Positions 27,861 to 36,713 of a stretch of 64,000 bases of DNA are shown here, in pieces (position 1 is the first letter of the stretch; each line of letters begins with the position of its first letter). The translations under genes and the position numbers were made by a program. This DNA comes from an uncultured Saprospiraceae bacterium. Lineage in GTDB: Bacteria > Bacteroidota > Bacteroidia > Chitinophagales > Saprospiraceae. Under the pieces are notes generated by a model. It saw only the letters and a list, made by a program, of their open reading frames with translations, made no database searches and was not told the origin of the DNA. The stretch spans positions 1 through 64,000 of the forward strand of contig CALLPN010000004.1 of the NCBI GenBank assembly GCA_938015435.1, read 5' to 3'.

Positions 27861-28414
27861 ATGTTAAACAAATCAGAAAGCTTATATTTACTTTACATAC
27901 TTATCGTTCTAGTTTCTTGTCAATCTAAAAAGATAGATAATAATAAACCAGATTTAAAAATTGAAACAATTGAACTGAGAAACAAATTTCTTGAAGAAAT
28001 ATATGATTCAGATCAATGTAACAGAGCTCAGTTTTCTTCTTCTGATTTCACTGATGACCAAAAGCATGATTTCTGGAAAACAGCAAGTAAAACTGATTCA
28101 TTTAATTTAATTCAAATAGATTTCTATTTGAATCAATTTGGCTATCCTGATACGGTCAGTTACACTAAAAAGCTAGAAAAGCGCCTTGGCATATAATACA
28201 ACATTGCCCCAAACTGGATATTCGGATGAGATATTACACATTATTAAAAAAAGCATTTGAATCAGGAAAAATAGATGAAATAGAATTCTATTTATTCTTA
28301 CAAAGAAATTTTGTATTTAAAAATAAAGAAATGCTAGGTATAGAAAACGACGACAATTATACTTTTGCAGAGAAAATATTGATTCTTCAAGATAGTTTAG
28401 GGTATAAAAATTAA
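27861..28414 (+). pseudogene. DUF6624-like lipoprotein with a frameshift
   Basis: Two reading frames make one protein. Frame one (27861-28196) has a lipoprotein leader (YILIVLVSC, Cys at about 20) and the family part HDFWKTASKTDSFNLIQIDF, followed by LNQFGYPD. It then stops after EKRLGI. The frame -1 to it, open from about 28169, reads APWHIIQHCPKLDIRMRYYT and then LLKKAFESGKIDEIEFYLFL, which is the expected family continuation (an IIQH block, then helix LLKKA); it ends at 28414 and includes the apparent 62-residue frame starting at 28226. One base, probably an A in the GAAAAGCG run near 28176-28183, is missing. Repaired, the protein would have about 183 residues. This is either a recent pseudogene or a sequencing error. 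DUF6624 has no known function. Confidence 0.7.
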
Positions 28415-28943
28415 AAAACGCCACATTAAAGCTTTCATCATTCTACGTTATATTCACCAAATCACTTTATAGATAAGAGTGCATAATTTGTCTTCGCGTA
28501 ACAATTTACTTCTTGTTACCCCTCAGAAGATCAGTACCCTCCTCTGAGATATCCTGCAAAAGAAATAGAATTATATTTAGGTCTATAATATTACAATGAA
28601 TTAATCATTTTACCATTAATTCAAATTTAGATCTTCACTAACTACATAGTTTCACTAGCAAGTATTAGCAGTACTATCAGTAGAAGAACAAGTGGAATTT
28701 TCTTCGTCATAGATTGTATAGTTTTTTCACAACATTAATATAGGAGAACATCCTTAATATTAGAAATTGGAATGCAAGTATTTCATATAATTTGTCTTGT
28801 TATATGTAAGTTCTAAAACTAGGCTGATCGATGCACAATAAAGTAGATCTCTTATATTTTGAAGGACTAAATAAAAGTAAGTACACTGATCATTGACATA
28901 TATAAATATTTATTATATTTATGTTCAAATTAACCAATCGATT
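28415..28943. other. mostly gene-free interval with two small hairpins
   Basis: GTAACAA and TTGTTAC form a seven-base hairpin at 28498-28519, followed at once by CTCAGA (28522-28527) and TCTGAG (28543-28548). No T run follows, so they are not obvious terminators. The only possible gene is the tiny frame at 28642-28710. Confidence 0.45.
28642..28710 (-). CDS. possible 22-residue hydrophobic peptide
   Basis: ATG at 28708-28710 opens MTKKIPLVLLLIVLLILASE, then TM and a TAG stop at 28642-28644. Positive residues followed by an unbroken hydrophobic run would make a single membrane helix. A frame this short could easily be chance, and no promoter or partner was recognised. Confidence 0.22.
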   Translation of the reverse strand: MTKKIPLVLLLIVLLILASETM

Positions 28944-29327
28944 ATGAAATATATCATACTTCTCTCTTCACTTTTAGCAATGGTATCTTGCAAGCCTAAG
29001 CTGACGCCAAATACCGACACAACCATTCCGATCGAAATAAATAGTACTCAATTAGGTGAAATGATCGCAAAAGGTCAGAAAATGATTCTCTTAGATGTAC
29101 GTACTCCTGGTGAAATATCTGATGGAAAAATATCCAATGCTCTAGAAATAGATTACTTCGGAGATGATTTCGCAGCCAAAATAGATCAGCTAAATAAGGA
29201 CGACCATTACATCATATACTGTAAATCAGGTGGAAGAAGCGCTAAATCTGTTGCTATTATGAAAGAGAAAGGGTTTACAAAATGCACCAATCTTGAAGGT
29301 GGATATACTGCTTGGAGTGCTCGCTAA
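28944..29327 (+). CDS. rhodanese-like domain lipoprotein
   Basis: A 127-residue lipoprotein: leader MKYIILLSSLLAMVSC (lipidated Cys16), a short spacer, then one rhodanese domain (LGEMIAKGQKMILLDVRTPG to EGGYTAWSAR). The active-site cysteine is present in the loop YCKSGGRS. Rhodaneses transfer sulfane sulfur, often from thiosulfate; single-domain periplasmic forms are common and their true substrates are seldom known. I chose ATG 28944 because it starts the signal peptide; an upstream in-frame ATG at 28893 would add a non-signal tyrosine-rich extension. No operon partner is visible: the outer-membrane protein gene begins 109 bases later. Confidence 0.88.
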   Translation: MKYIILLSSLLAMVSCKPKLTPNTDTTIPIEINSTQLGEMIAKGQKMILLDVRTPGEISDGKISNALEIDYFGDDFAAKIDQLNKDDHYIIYCKSGGRSAKSVAIMKEKGFTKCTNLEGGYTAWSAR

Positions 29328-29436
29328 AAAATACTAGTAGATTTTCAATCTTCTTTTTTAACTTGCGACAACAAAATGACTCTTCAACAGTCTTTTTTTA
29401 CCAAAAACTATTAAATCAAATAAAATATACAACAAC

Positions 29437-30162
29437 ATGCATAAGATGTTAATCACCGCCGTGGCTATAATGATAAGTGTAGCTGCTATTGCTCAAAAGC
29501 AACTCGTTTGGTTTGACGTAGGACTAAAAGCCCAATATGGAGCTACAGGACTATTTAACTCAGCGATAGCTGATTCGCCTGATGTTGATTATATCATCAG
29601 CAAAGGATATAGCTTTGGTGGAAAGGTAGGAATCAATTTTGGGTATAACGGTCTAGCTATAGATATCATGACGAGTACTGCAACTCAAGAATTTGATAAT
29701 GTCATGGACAACGAGAACAGCAACCCAAAAGTAGATTACAAGTCATTAGACCTCTACCTGCTTTACAGAAACGCAAAGAACCTTGGATACTTCGAGATAG
29801 GACCAAAATTTTCATTTGTTAATTCTGTAGAGTATACTGACGAATTAGGTAGTGCGAGAAATGTGGACGCCGACTATAACACTAACTTCATTTCTGGTGT
29901 TGTTGGATTTGGAGCTAACGTAATTGGCACAGATGGTGCATTTTCTGGAATCCTTGGACTTAGATTTGAATATGGATTTACTGATGCAGTATCTGACGTA
30001 GGAGCAGAAGCTGCAGCGCCAGTCTATAATCCAGCCGTTTATGTTGATGGACTACAATCAACTAATCCAATTTTCGCAGGTTTAGTATTCGAAATCAACT
30101 GGGGAATCGGAGCCTTCGCTGTTGCTCAATGCGGAGGAAGACCAAAGTTCATTATGTTTTAA
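29437..30162 (+). CDS. outer-membrane beta-barrel protein
   Basis: A 241-residue protein with a cleavable signal peptide (MHKMLITAVAIMISVAAIAQ) and alternating amphipathic strands separated by glycines (GYSFGGKVGINFGYNGLAID, YFEIGPKFSFVNSVEY, GFGANVIG, ILGLRFEYGFTD). This suggests an eight-strand barrel of the OmpA/porin-like kind. Unlike most such proteins it does not end in an aromatic residue after a strand but in GRPKFIMF, still with a terminal Phe. No ligand can be inferred. A strong terminator follows at 30241-30280. Confidence 0.75.
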   Translation: MHKMLITAVAIMISVAAIAQKQLVWFDVGLKAQYGATGLFNSAIADSPDVDYIISKGYSFGGKVGINFGYNGLAIDIMTSTATQEFDNVMDNENSNPKVDYKSLDLYLLYRNAKNLGYFEIGPKFSFVNSVEYTDELGSARNVDADYNTNFISGVVGFGANVIGTDGAFSGILGLRFEYGFTDAVSDVGAEAAAPVYNPAVYVDGLQSTNPIFAGLVFEINWGIGAFAVAQCGGRPKFIMF

Positions 30163-30175
30163 GAAGAGTTCGAGA

Positions 30176-30232
30176 GTGAAAGAGTGAGAGATTGAGAGAT
30201 TGAGAGACTTAGAGACTTAGAGACTTAGAGAT
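30176..30232. repeat. short tandem repeats of 8 bases
   Basis: Just after the outer-membrane protein stop, GAGAGATT is repeated twice and GAGACTTA three times, preceded by degenerate GAGAGTGA units. The purine-rich strand bias suggests slipped-strand expansion in the 3' untranslated region. Confidence 0.8.
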
Positions 30233-30240
30233 ATTTATAT

Positions 30241-30280
30241 AAAAAAGTGCTCAAGCTTAAACAGCTTGGGCACTTTTTTT
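30241..30280. terminator. bidirectional terminator
   Basis: AAAAAAGTGC-T-CAAGCT pairs with AGCTTG-G-GCACTTTTTT around a five-base loop (one mismatch), with A and T runs at both ends. It serves the convergent outer-membrane protein gene (+) and the AAA+ gene (-, ending at 30345). Confidence 0.85.
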
Positions 30281-30344
30281 ATTCCTCTCGAAGCGAAGCG
30301 ATTCTCGAATTCTCAAACTCTCGAAGGCCATCGGCCGGCTCTCC

Positions 30345-32957
30345 CTAAAAACTTATTCCTTTCTTTTCCCAAGTCTGCTGAGTCATCATTATTTGCACTG
30401 TGGTTACATCTTCAAAAGAAATTTTGTTTACAGCACCACGCTTACGATCGGAAGCATTGATCTTAGATATTCTAAGGTTTTGATTCTTGACCACTTCGAG
30501 AACGATCTTACGAACAGTCCTAGCATTCCCAAAATATTTGTCCTTATACAAGACGAGCTTGTCAAAGTATTCTCTAAGATAATCCTTAGCCTTGGCAGTG
30601 ATATTATAGCCATCGTCTTCAAACATCTTAGTACTGATATCTGCTAATTGAGAAGCATTGTAATCTTCAAATTTCAATATCTTATCGAACCTACTATTAA
30701 GCCCTGGATTGGCTTTGAGGAATCGATCCATATTATCAGGATATCCAGCTACGAATATGAAGAACTCTCCTCTGTGATCTTCCATGCGCTTGAGCATAGT
30801 TTGTATCGCTTCATTGCCATAGTCACCTTGCATCCCACCCATACTGGTAAGCGCATACGCTTCATCTATAAAGAGAACACCACCCATGGCTTCGTCTATA
30901 CGCTCAGCAGTCTTGATAGCCGTCTGACCTACAAATCCAGCAACTAATCCTTGTCTGTCGGTCTCTACCATATGTCCACGCTCTAGGATACCTAGTGCCT
31001 TATATATCTTAGTCAATATCCGAGCTACCGTAGTCTTACCTGTTCCAGGATTTCCTACGAAAACTGAATGTAGAGAGAAATTAGAAATTACATTTTTGCC
31101 TGTCTCCTTGTAATACCTAACTATACCAACCAATTCTTTGATTTGCAATTTGATATTATCTATACCGATTAGGCTATCTAGTTCAGCTAACGCCAACACC
31201 AATAACTTCTCATCGACTGGTAAATTTGGTAATATCTTATTGTCTTTGATCGTTATTTGAGCGACATCTTTTTGCTTGATCAACGACAGCTCTTTGGTCG
31301 ACAGTTTGCTAGGATTTGCTCTAGCCATCAGACGTAATCCCATATTGATCTTAGCCTGATCGACGAGATCATATACAAATCTAGCATTACCAAAACTACG
31401 ATCGCGATTTCGATATGAATCAATAATCATTTCATCCATAAGCTCATAAGACTTTGGATCGAGGACTACTTCTTTATCTTCGGCAGCTACCTGAGCAATC
31501 TCTATTAATTCCTGCGGGGTATAATCTTTGAATTTGAAAAAGTGCTTAAATCTAGATCTCAATCCAGGATTAGAATCTATAAAGTACTTCATCTCTTTGG
31601 GGTATCCGGCTACTATTACTGCCATATCCCCAGGACCGTTACTCATTTCTTTTACAAGTATCTCTACTACTTCCCTACCAAAATCCTTACTATCATCATT
31701 GGCCCTAGCCAACGAATACGCTTCATCGATAAAGAGAACTCCACCTCGTGCTTTTTCGATTACGGCTTTTACTTTGGGCGCAGTTTGTCCTATATATTCT
31801 CCTACAAGGTCTACCCGATCTGCTTCCACCACATGACCTTTAGATAGTAGGCCCATCTTCTTATATAACTTACCCATCATCTGGGCTACCGTAGTCTTTC
31901 CTGTACCAGGATTACCTGTAAATACCGAATGTATATTGATACTGTCTTTCTCTTCGAATCCTTTGACTTTACGTAGCTTCATGAAGTTGATATAACTCGC
32001 ATGATCTCTGACTTTACTTTTAATCTCATCGAGACCTATCAGATTCTCAAGCTTGGCTAGTACCTCCTCAAAGGTTTCGTCTGTCATCTGATCATCACCC
32101 AATACGATAGGTTGATCTGCATTCGGCGTGTGTATTGGAGATATCCCTTCTTCGAAATCTTCTCCAACGATAAATGGATATACACCCACTAGCTTATCCA
32201 TAAAAATCAGCTCGACTGTATAATTACCTGGCCTCCATGAACCTTTTACATTGGATCCCCAGCCTGCATTGATATGAATGATCTCATCATCCGTTTTGAC
32301 TTCTTGCAGTCTAGCGATCTGACCTTTGAGTTCTCTTGCTTCATTATAGAATTTCACAAAGGTCTCACAATGCCAATTCTTAGAATATTGATTAAGCAAT
32401 TGGATCTCCGCATAGACGTATCGTGATTCTTCAGCTGAAAAAGATTTGAGGTAATTACGCTCCTCCAATGCTGTATCGTCGTATTGACCTTCATAAAGCC
32501 TAAACTTATTAAGCTTCATATACTGTGTATCTCTGTTTTGGATCAAATTACCCGAGTCTTCAACATAGAAGTATTTGAATCCTACTTTTTCTCCTTCGAT
32601 GTACGCTTCCCATAAGTATGTACCTTTCTTCCAAAAGACACCACCACGCTTGTTACCCCATCCTTCGCGGACATAGACTACGTTATCGTATTTACTGACT
32701 TTCCTATTGAACTTAAGAGAACATATTTCTCTTTTTTTGCCTTTGAGTTGAAAGCACTTAAAATTGACATCTACTTCCCAAACCTCTTCATCGAAGTCTT
32801 TATTATAAAAAGACAGTTCCGCGTAAATGTAGCTAACGCTTTGGCGATCAAACACCTGTCTATATTTCTTCTTATTGTCTGCGAGCCACTCTGTAGAAGA
32901 GTAAACCTTCAGTTCTTTGAATTTATATTTTTTCTCTGGCTTTACACTTTCCTCCAT
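30345..32957 (-). CDS. double AAA+ ATPase of the CbbX/SpoVK type with duplicated N-terminal beta domains
   Basis: An 870-residue cytoplasmic ATPase with no signal peptide. Residues about 10-135 and 145-268 are two related beta-rich domains: each has a YxYAE strand (SYIYAELSFYN; RYVYAEIQLLN), an EGWGNKRGG or AGWGSNVKGS turn, and a final KxGxYxxE strand. Two CbbX/SpoVK-like AAA+ modules follow. Module 1 has Walker A GNPGTGKTT at 348-356 and Walker B VLFIDEAYSL at 407-416. Module 2 has the same Walker A near 635-643 and VLFIDEAYAL near 694-703. Both keep sensor and arginine-finger regions (NPGLRSRF, NPGLNSRF). CbbX remodels Rubisco and related proteins act in other settings; the target here is unknown. 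It stands alone. Confidence 0.88.
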   Translation of the reverse strand: MEESVKPEKKYKFKELKVYSSTEWLADNKKKYRQVFDRQSVSYIYAELSFYNKDFDEEVWEVDVNFKCFQLKGKKREICSLKFNRKVSKYDNVVYVREGWGNKRGGVFWKKGTYLWEAYIEGEKVGFKYFYVEDSGNLIQNRDTQYMKLNKFRLYEGQYDDTALEERNYLKSFSAEESRYVYAEIQLLNQYSKNWHCETFVKFYNEARELKGQIARLQEVKTDDEIIHINAGWGSNVKGSWRPGNYTVELIFMDKLVGVYPFIVGEDFEEGISPIHTPNADQPIVLGDDQMTDETFEEVLAKLENLIGLDEIKSKVRDHASYINFMKLRKVKGFEEKDSINIHSVFTGNPGTGKTTVAQMMGKLYKKMGLLSKGHVVEADRVDLVGEYIGQTAPKVKAVIEKARGGVLFIDEAYSLARANDDSKDFGREVVEILVKEMSNGPGDMAVIVAGYPKEMKYFIDSNPGLRSRFKHFFKFKDYTPQELIEIAQVAAEDKEVVLDPKSYELMDEMIIDSYRNRDRSFGNARFVYDLVDQAKINMGLRLMARANPSKLSTKELSLIKQKDVAQITIKDNKILPNLPVDEKLLVLALAELDSLIGIDNIKLQIKELVGIVRYYKETGKNVISNFSLHSVFVGNPGTGKTTVARILTKIYKALGILERGHMVETDRQGLVAGFVGQTAIKTAERIDEAMGGVLFIDEAYALTSMGGMQGDYGNEAIQTMLKRMEDHRGEFFIFVAGYPDNMDRFLKANPGLNSRFDKILKFEDYNASQLADISTKMFEDDGYNITAKAKDYLREYFDKLVLYKDKYFGNARTVRKIVLEVVKNQNLRISKINASDRKRGAVNKISFEDVTTVQIMMTQQTWEKKGISF

Positions 32958-33272
32958 AATATGTGGCTAGATCTGCGTTTTATGGTCGTTCAATTACAAT
33001 GACTTAACTCCTAATTTCTAGTATCTTGAGTGTCAATGCGAGCATTTTATCACTTTTCTAAACAAAAGGTAGTAATTATTTGATCAAGTTGTAACCATAA
33101 TGCCCTTTGATTTCACTTTACTGTAAACCGTGAGTTGAATATCGACTCCGGTAGGACAGCTGATTAAAGTATATTAATAATATGTGAACTAATGGAGCCT
33201 ATTATTACTTTATCAATGTGTAATAGGGTAATTTTATGCTCTTTAATAATAATCAATGAATCAAAGCTATTA
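32958..33272. other. gene-free interval
   Basis: Divergent spacer between the AAA+ ATPase and ferredoxin genes. I see no gene, terminator or consensus promoter in it. An in-frame ATG at 33192 precedes the ferredoxin but would add an implausible 27-residue extension. Confidence 0.5.
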
Positions 33273-33614
33273 ATGGCAAAATTCACATTCAGATTCGAGG
33301 ACGAAAAGCTCGAAACTAAAGTAGTCGAACAAGAAGCAAAAGGTCTATCTATATTAGAAGTGACCGAAGATCATCATATCCACCTCAATCATAACTGTGG
33401 CGAAGTATGTGCTTGTAGTACATGTCATATCTATGTTGAAAAAGGAAATGAACATCTGCAAGAGATCTCCGATAGAGAAGAAGACTTTATTGATAGAGCG
33501 ATAGACCCTAGAATAGAATCTAGATTAGGTTGTCAATGCGTTGTATTGGACGAAGATGCAGAATTTGAGGTAATCATACCAGATCAAAGTGGAATCATCG
33601 GTCACGAGCATTAG
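33273..33614 (+). CDS. [2Fe-2S] ferredoxin, adrenodoxin/Isc type
   Basis: A 113-residue electron carrier. Cluster ligands follow the adrenodoxin pattern C-x5-C-x2-C plus a distal cysteine: C42, C48 and C51 in NCGEVCACSTCHIYV and C87 in RLGCQC. An extra C46 and C89 are also seen, as in many Isc ferredoxins. I start at ATG 33273 (MAKFTFRFEDEKLETK), which matches family N-termini. The Isc-type ferredoxin supplies electrons for iron-sulfur cluster assembly. iscX follows 52 bases downstream, supporting that role, although iscS, iscU and the chaperones are not in the window. The reductase gene at 13263 could be its partner. Confidence 0.92.
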   Translation: MAKFTFRFEDEKLETKVVEQEAKGLSILEVTEDHHIHLNHNCGEVCACSTCHIYVEKGNEHLQEISDREEDFIDRAIDPRIESRLGCQCVVLDEDAEFEVIIPDQSGIIGHEH

Positions 33615-33666
33615 TACTGGCAGAGAGTTAGTACAATCATTATTTCAAACAATATCATAAGATAAT

Positions 33667-33912
33667 ATGGGTTTCGAAGAGTTAACAGATTTGCCAATTA
33701 CGTGGGCTGATCACGAGGACATAGCAATTGGACTATATGACAAATTTGGCGATGAATTCGTTGAAGGTAAAATATATAGAATCAGATTTACGGATCTACT
33801 TGATTGGGTACTAAGTCTACCTAACTTCACTGGATCTAGAGAAGAGAGTAATGAGAATCACCTTGAGCAAATACAAGCCAAATGGGTATACGAATGGAGA
33901 GATAACCAGTAA
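33667..33912 (+). CDS. iscX: IscX iron-sulfur assembly protein
   Basis: An 81-residue acidic protein of the IscX (YfhJ) family: ITWADHEDIAIGLYDKFGDE at residues 11-30, the RFTDLLDWVLSLPNF block, and the C-terminal SNENHLEQIQAKWVYEW. IscX binds iron and the cysteine desulfurase IscS and modulates cluster assembly. The protein is slightly longer at the N-terminus than the E. coli form. Next to a ferredoxin gene, it is the remnant of an isc operon order (fdx-iscX); the other isc genes must be elsewhere in the genome. Confidence 0.88.
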   Translation: MGFEELTDLPITWADHEDIAIGLYDKFGDEFVEGKIYRIRFTDLLDWVLSLPNFTGSREESNENHLEQIQAKWVYEWRDNQ

Positions 33913-34036
33913 TTTTGAAATAGTGTAGTTCTAAGTTTTCATTTGGATATAAAGCGTTTACATTATTTCGATCACTTGATTAAGGAATATTTCTCAACAA
34001 GTTCGAAATTATAGCCTGCTGTTCACTTGATCCTTC

Positions 34037-34080
34037 GACTTCGCTCAGGATGACAAGTGACTTCGCTTAGGATGACAAGT
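34037..34080. repeat. 22-bp tandem duplication, REP-like
   Basis: GACTTCGCTCAGGATGACAAGT at 34037-34058 is repeated with one change at 34059-34080, and a decayed third part follows (GGATGACGAC). The core TTCGCTCAGGATGACA is a motif found scattered between genes in many bacterial genomes. Here it lies between iscX and kdsC. Confidence 0.7.
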
Positions 34081-34167
34081 GACTATTGGATGACGACAAC
34101 TTATGCTCTTAGAATGACACATACTTCTTAACTTTATTTAATCTCCTCGACTTTAAATACGGACTAT

Positions 34168-34668
34168 ATGGATTATTCAATTTTCGATAAAATTTCAACT
34201 TTCATTTTTGATGTTGATGGTGTATTGACTGATAGTCAAGTACTCATTACTGAGAATGGTGATCTTCTGCGTAGTATGTCAACTAGAGATGGGCAATCTA
34301 TCAAATTTGCCTTAGATGCTGGATATCACGTAGCTATCATTACCAAAGGTGGAAGCCAAGGTGTGAAAAGTAGATTAGCTGGATTAGGGATTCCTGATAT
34401 CTATGACAAATTAGAGACTAAGCAAGCTGCCTATGCAGAGTTAGTAGCTAAATACAACCTCAAGCAAGAAGAAATACTATATATGGGAGATGATCTTCCT
34501 GATATCCCTTTACTCAAACAAGTAGGATTATCGTCTTGTCCATATGATGCCAGCAGAGATGTGCTCGCAATCGCTACTTATATCAGTTCTGAGCGAGGTG
34601 GACATGGTGCAGTCCGAGATGTCATCGAAAAAGTAATGCGGTGTCAAGGTAAGTGGCCCGTAAGTTAA
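34168..34668 (+). CDS. kdsC: 3-deoxy-D-manno-octulosonate 8-phosphate phosphatase, KdsC-like
   Basis: A 166-residue HAD-superfamily phosphatase of the cap-less KdsC type. The nucleophile and acid are D15 and D17 in FIFDVDGVLTDSQ, the threonine/lysine motifs follow (IITKGGSQ), and motif III is YMGDDLPDIPLLK. The sequence TRDGQSIKFALDAGY is typical of KdsC, which forms KDO for lipopolysaccharide. The closely related sialic-acid phosphatase shares much of this, but no neu genes are present. It lies upstream of UbiA and maf genes; that order recurs in Bacteroidota. Confidence 0.9.
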   Translation: MDYSIFDKISTFIFDVDGVLTDSQVLITENGDLLRSMSTRDGQSIKFALDAGYHVAIITKGGSQGVKSRLAGLGIPDIYDKLETKQAAYAELVAKYNLKQEEILYMGDDLPDIPLLKQVGLSSCPYDASRDVLAIATYISSERGGHGAVRDVIEKVMRCQGKWPVS

Positions 34669-35015
34669 ATTACAAATTCCTTATAAAAGAATTGCATAGC
34701 CTCAATTACTCCTCTCAATCTAGTTAATATTACTTACTGCTTTTCGCATCTGACATCCGTCATTTCTAAATTTGATTGACTTATACTCGTCATTGCTCAA
34801 ACCTTTTGATTAGTGCTGACGGGTCTGCAGGTAATTGGGTATCTATAAGTCTGAATCATTGAATGAATAAATTCATTGCTGAAAATTTTAGATTTTGGAC
34901 TGACTATTAAACTTTACTTTTAGTTGATAGGAATATTACTGTTGACTCATAGGCATAAAGTATTTCATTACTATCTTTAGTGTCAGATAAACTATCAATA
35001 ACCGCTTTCACTACA
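34669..35015. other. gene-free interval
   Basis: Spacer between kdsC and the UbiA-family gene. No terminator, repeat or consensus promoter was recognised. Confidence 0.45.
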
Positions 35016-35912
35016 ATGCATAGAGCCTTTCGGATCAAAAATCTAATCATCATACTACTCACACAATGGGCAGTATGGTATATGGTATTTGAAAGGAATA
35101 GTGATGTCGTAGAGATACCTACTTCAATGAGTTATCTCGATATCATTATGCTTGGTATGATTACGACGATGCTTGCTATCGGAGCATACTTGATCAATGA
35201 TGTATATGACCTAGAGGCAGATAGACATAACGGAATCAAACGAGTGAAGGACAAACGTAAGACGCTTCTTACCTATTGGCTCTTTAATGGTATTGGCTTG
35301 GTATTGTCTGTGATTGTAGCTTGGAGAACGCAGAGCCTAGGTTTACTTTGGATATATCCTGTTTCAGTCCTCGTCCTATATTTGTATAGTCGGCTATTGA
35401 AAGGAACACCACTCATGGGCAACTTTATAGTTTCCCTTTTTTGTGCGTTGGTACCTGGAATATTATTCTTAGCTGAAAGAACAATGATTACACAATGGAA
35501 GGTAATTGATCCCAATGGTTGGCAAGGATATAGAGAATTGTTGTGGATGTTCGTTTTGTTCTCATTTCTTAGTTCGATGTATCGCGAACAGGTCAAAGAT
35601 CTGGAAGATGCTGAAGGTGATCAAGCCGCCGGATATCTAACGTTACCAGTCGTCTATGGAGAAGAAAGAGCTAGAGCCTTAGCTATATTCTCAGGACTAT
35701 TATTAGTGATTAGCATAGTGATCTACGCTAGCTATCATTGGTCCACAGACTTCCAGAAAGTAATCCCTGTTGCAGTCCTTGTATTATTACTTATCTGGAG
35801 CCTAAATGTACTTTGGCGTGCACATCAAAGAATACAATATACTAAGGCTTCGAAAATAATAAAATATGCCATGTTAGCAGGATTGATCTATCTGATTATT
35901 CCAATATCCTAA
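35016..35912 (+). CDS. UbiA-family prenyltransferase
   Basis: A polytopic inner-membrane enzyme with about eight helices. The two aspartate-rich motifs that hold Mg2+ and the prenyl diphosphate are LINDVYDLEADRHN and YREQVKDLEDAEGDQAAGYL. It should move an isoprenoid chain onto an acceptor; in this lineage relatives are annotated as geranylgeranylglycerol-phosphate geranylgeranyltransferase-like, but a menaquinone or other acceptor is not excluded. I use ATG 35016 (MHRAFRIKNL); a GTG at 34980 would add 12 residues. maf follows 34 bases downstream, as commonly found next to kdsC and this gene in Bacteroidota. Confidence 0.88.
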   Translation: MHRAFRIKNLIIILLTQWAVWYMVFERNSDVVEIPTSMSYLDIIMLGMITTMLAIGAYLINDVYDLEADRHNGIKRVKDKRKTLLTYWLFNGIGLVLSVIVAWRTQSLGLLWIYPVSVLVLYLYSRLLKGTPLMGNFIVSLFCALVPGILFLAERTMITQWKVIDPNGWQGYRELLWMFVLFSFLSSMYREQVKDLEDAEGDQAAGYLTLPVVYGEERARALAIFSGLLLVISIVIYASYHWSTDFQKVIPVAVLVLLLIWSLNVLWRAHQRIQYTKASKIIKYAMLAGLIYLIIPIS

Positions 35913-35946
35913 TAGTACAATTTCATTTTATTTCTAAATAGCAACT

Positions 35947-36531
35947 ATGCAATCTATACTCAACGGAAAAAAGTTAATACTAGCTTCTGGATCTCCTCGT
36001 CGAAAAGAACTACTTGAGCATAGCGGTATAATTCCTTTTGCTAAGAGGGTAAAAGAAATAGACGAATCATTTAGTGATGATATGGATGTGACTCAAGTGG
36101 CATCATTTCTTGCGAGAGAAAAAGCAATGGCTTTTGATGTAATCGAAGAAGATGAAGTATACATCACAGCAGATACTATTGTGCTTTGCAATGGAAAGAT
36201 ATATGGTAAACCAACAGACCGTCAAGATGCCATAAATACATTGACTACCCTATCTGGAACGGAGCATACGGTTATCACTGGAGTATGTTTTAGATCTGCC
36301 ACAGAGACTTATGTGTTCGATGATGCATCGAGGGTAAAAATCGCTGAGATGACTCAAGAAGAAATAGAGTATTATATAGATACTTGCAAACCTTTTGATA
36401 AAGCGGGATCTTACGGCATACAAGATTGGTTAGGTATCTGCAAGGTACAGTATATATACGGCAGCTACAGTAATATTATGGGTATGCCTATGCAGAAGGT
36501 ATATAAGGAATTGAGAGATTTCTGCGCGTAA
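35947..36531 (+). CDS. maf: Maf-family nucleoside triphosphate pyrophosphatase
   Basis: A 194-residue Maf protein, which hydrolyses non-canonical or surplus nucleoside triphosphates (dTTP/UTP and modified bases) to monophosphates. Landmarks are the N-terminal LILASGSPRRKELLEHSG, the catalytic aspartate in ITADTIVLCNGKIYGKP, and the C-terminal DKAGSYGIQDWLGI with GSYSNIMGMP. Length is standard. It is the last gene of the kdsC-UbiA-maf group. No clear terminator was found directly after it. Confidence 0.94.
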   Translation: MQSILNGKKLILASGSPRRKELLEHSGIIPFAKRVKEIDESFSDDMDVTQVASFLAREKAMAFDVIEEDEVYITADTIVLCNGKIYGKPTDRQDAINTLTTLSGTEHTVITGVCFRSATETYVFDDASRVKIAEMTQEEIEYYIDTCKPFDKAGSYGIQDWLGICKVQYIYGSYSNIMGMPMQKVYKELRDFCA

Positions 36532-36627
36532 CTATGTGGGGCGGACAAACCATCTTTCAAGAATCCAGACACTTCAAATAGAAAACGAAATAAAATTCAA
36601 TTTCTCAACGAATAACTATCGATTCGC

Positions 36628-36657
36628 TTTGAAAACGAAATTTTAATCTTATATTTG
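36628..36657 (+). promoter_or_regulatory. Bacteroidota-type promoter of the 37-codon gene
   Basis: TTTG (36628-36631), an 18-base spacer and TATATTTG (36650-36657) match the Bacteroidota consensus TTTG-N18-20-TAnnTTTG at every fixed position. Transcription should start about 36664, leaving a leader of some 50 bases before the small frame at 36714. Confidence 0.7.
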
Positions 36658-36713
36658 AGGTATTGACAGGATTGAATTTGAAACAGTAGCAAAAATCACC
36701 AAATCATTTAATT

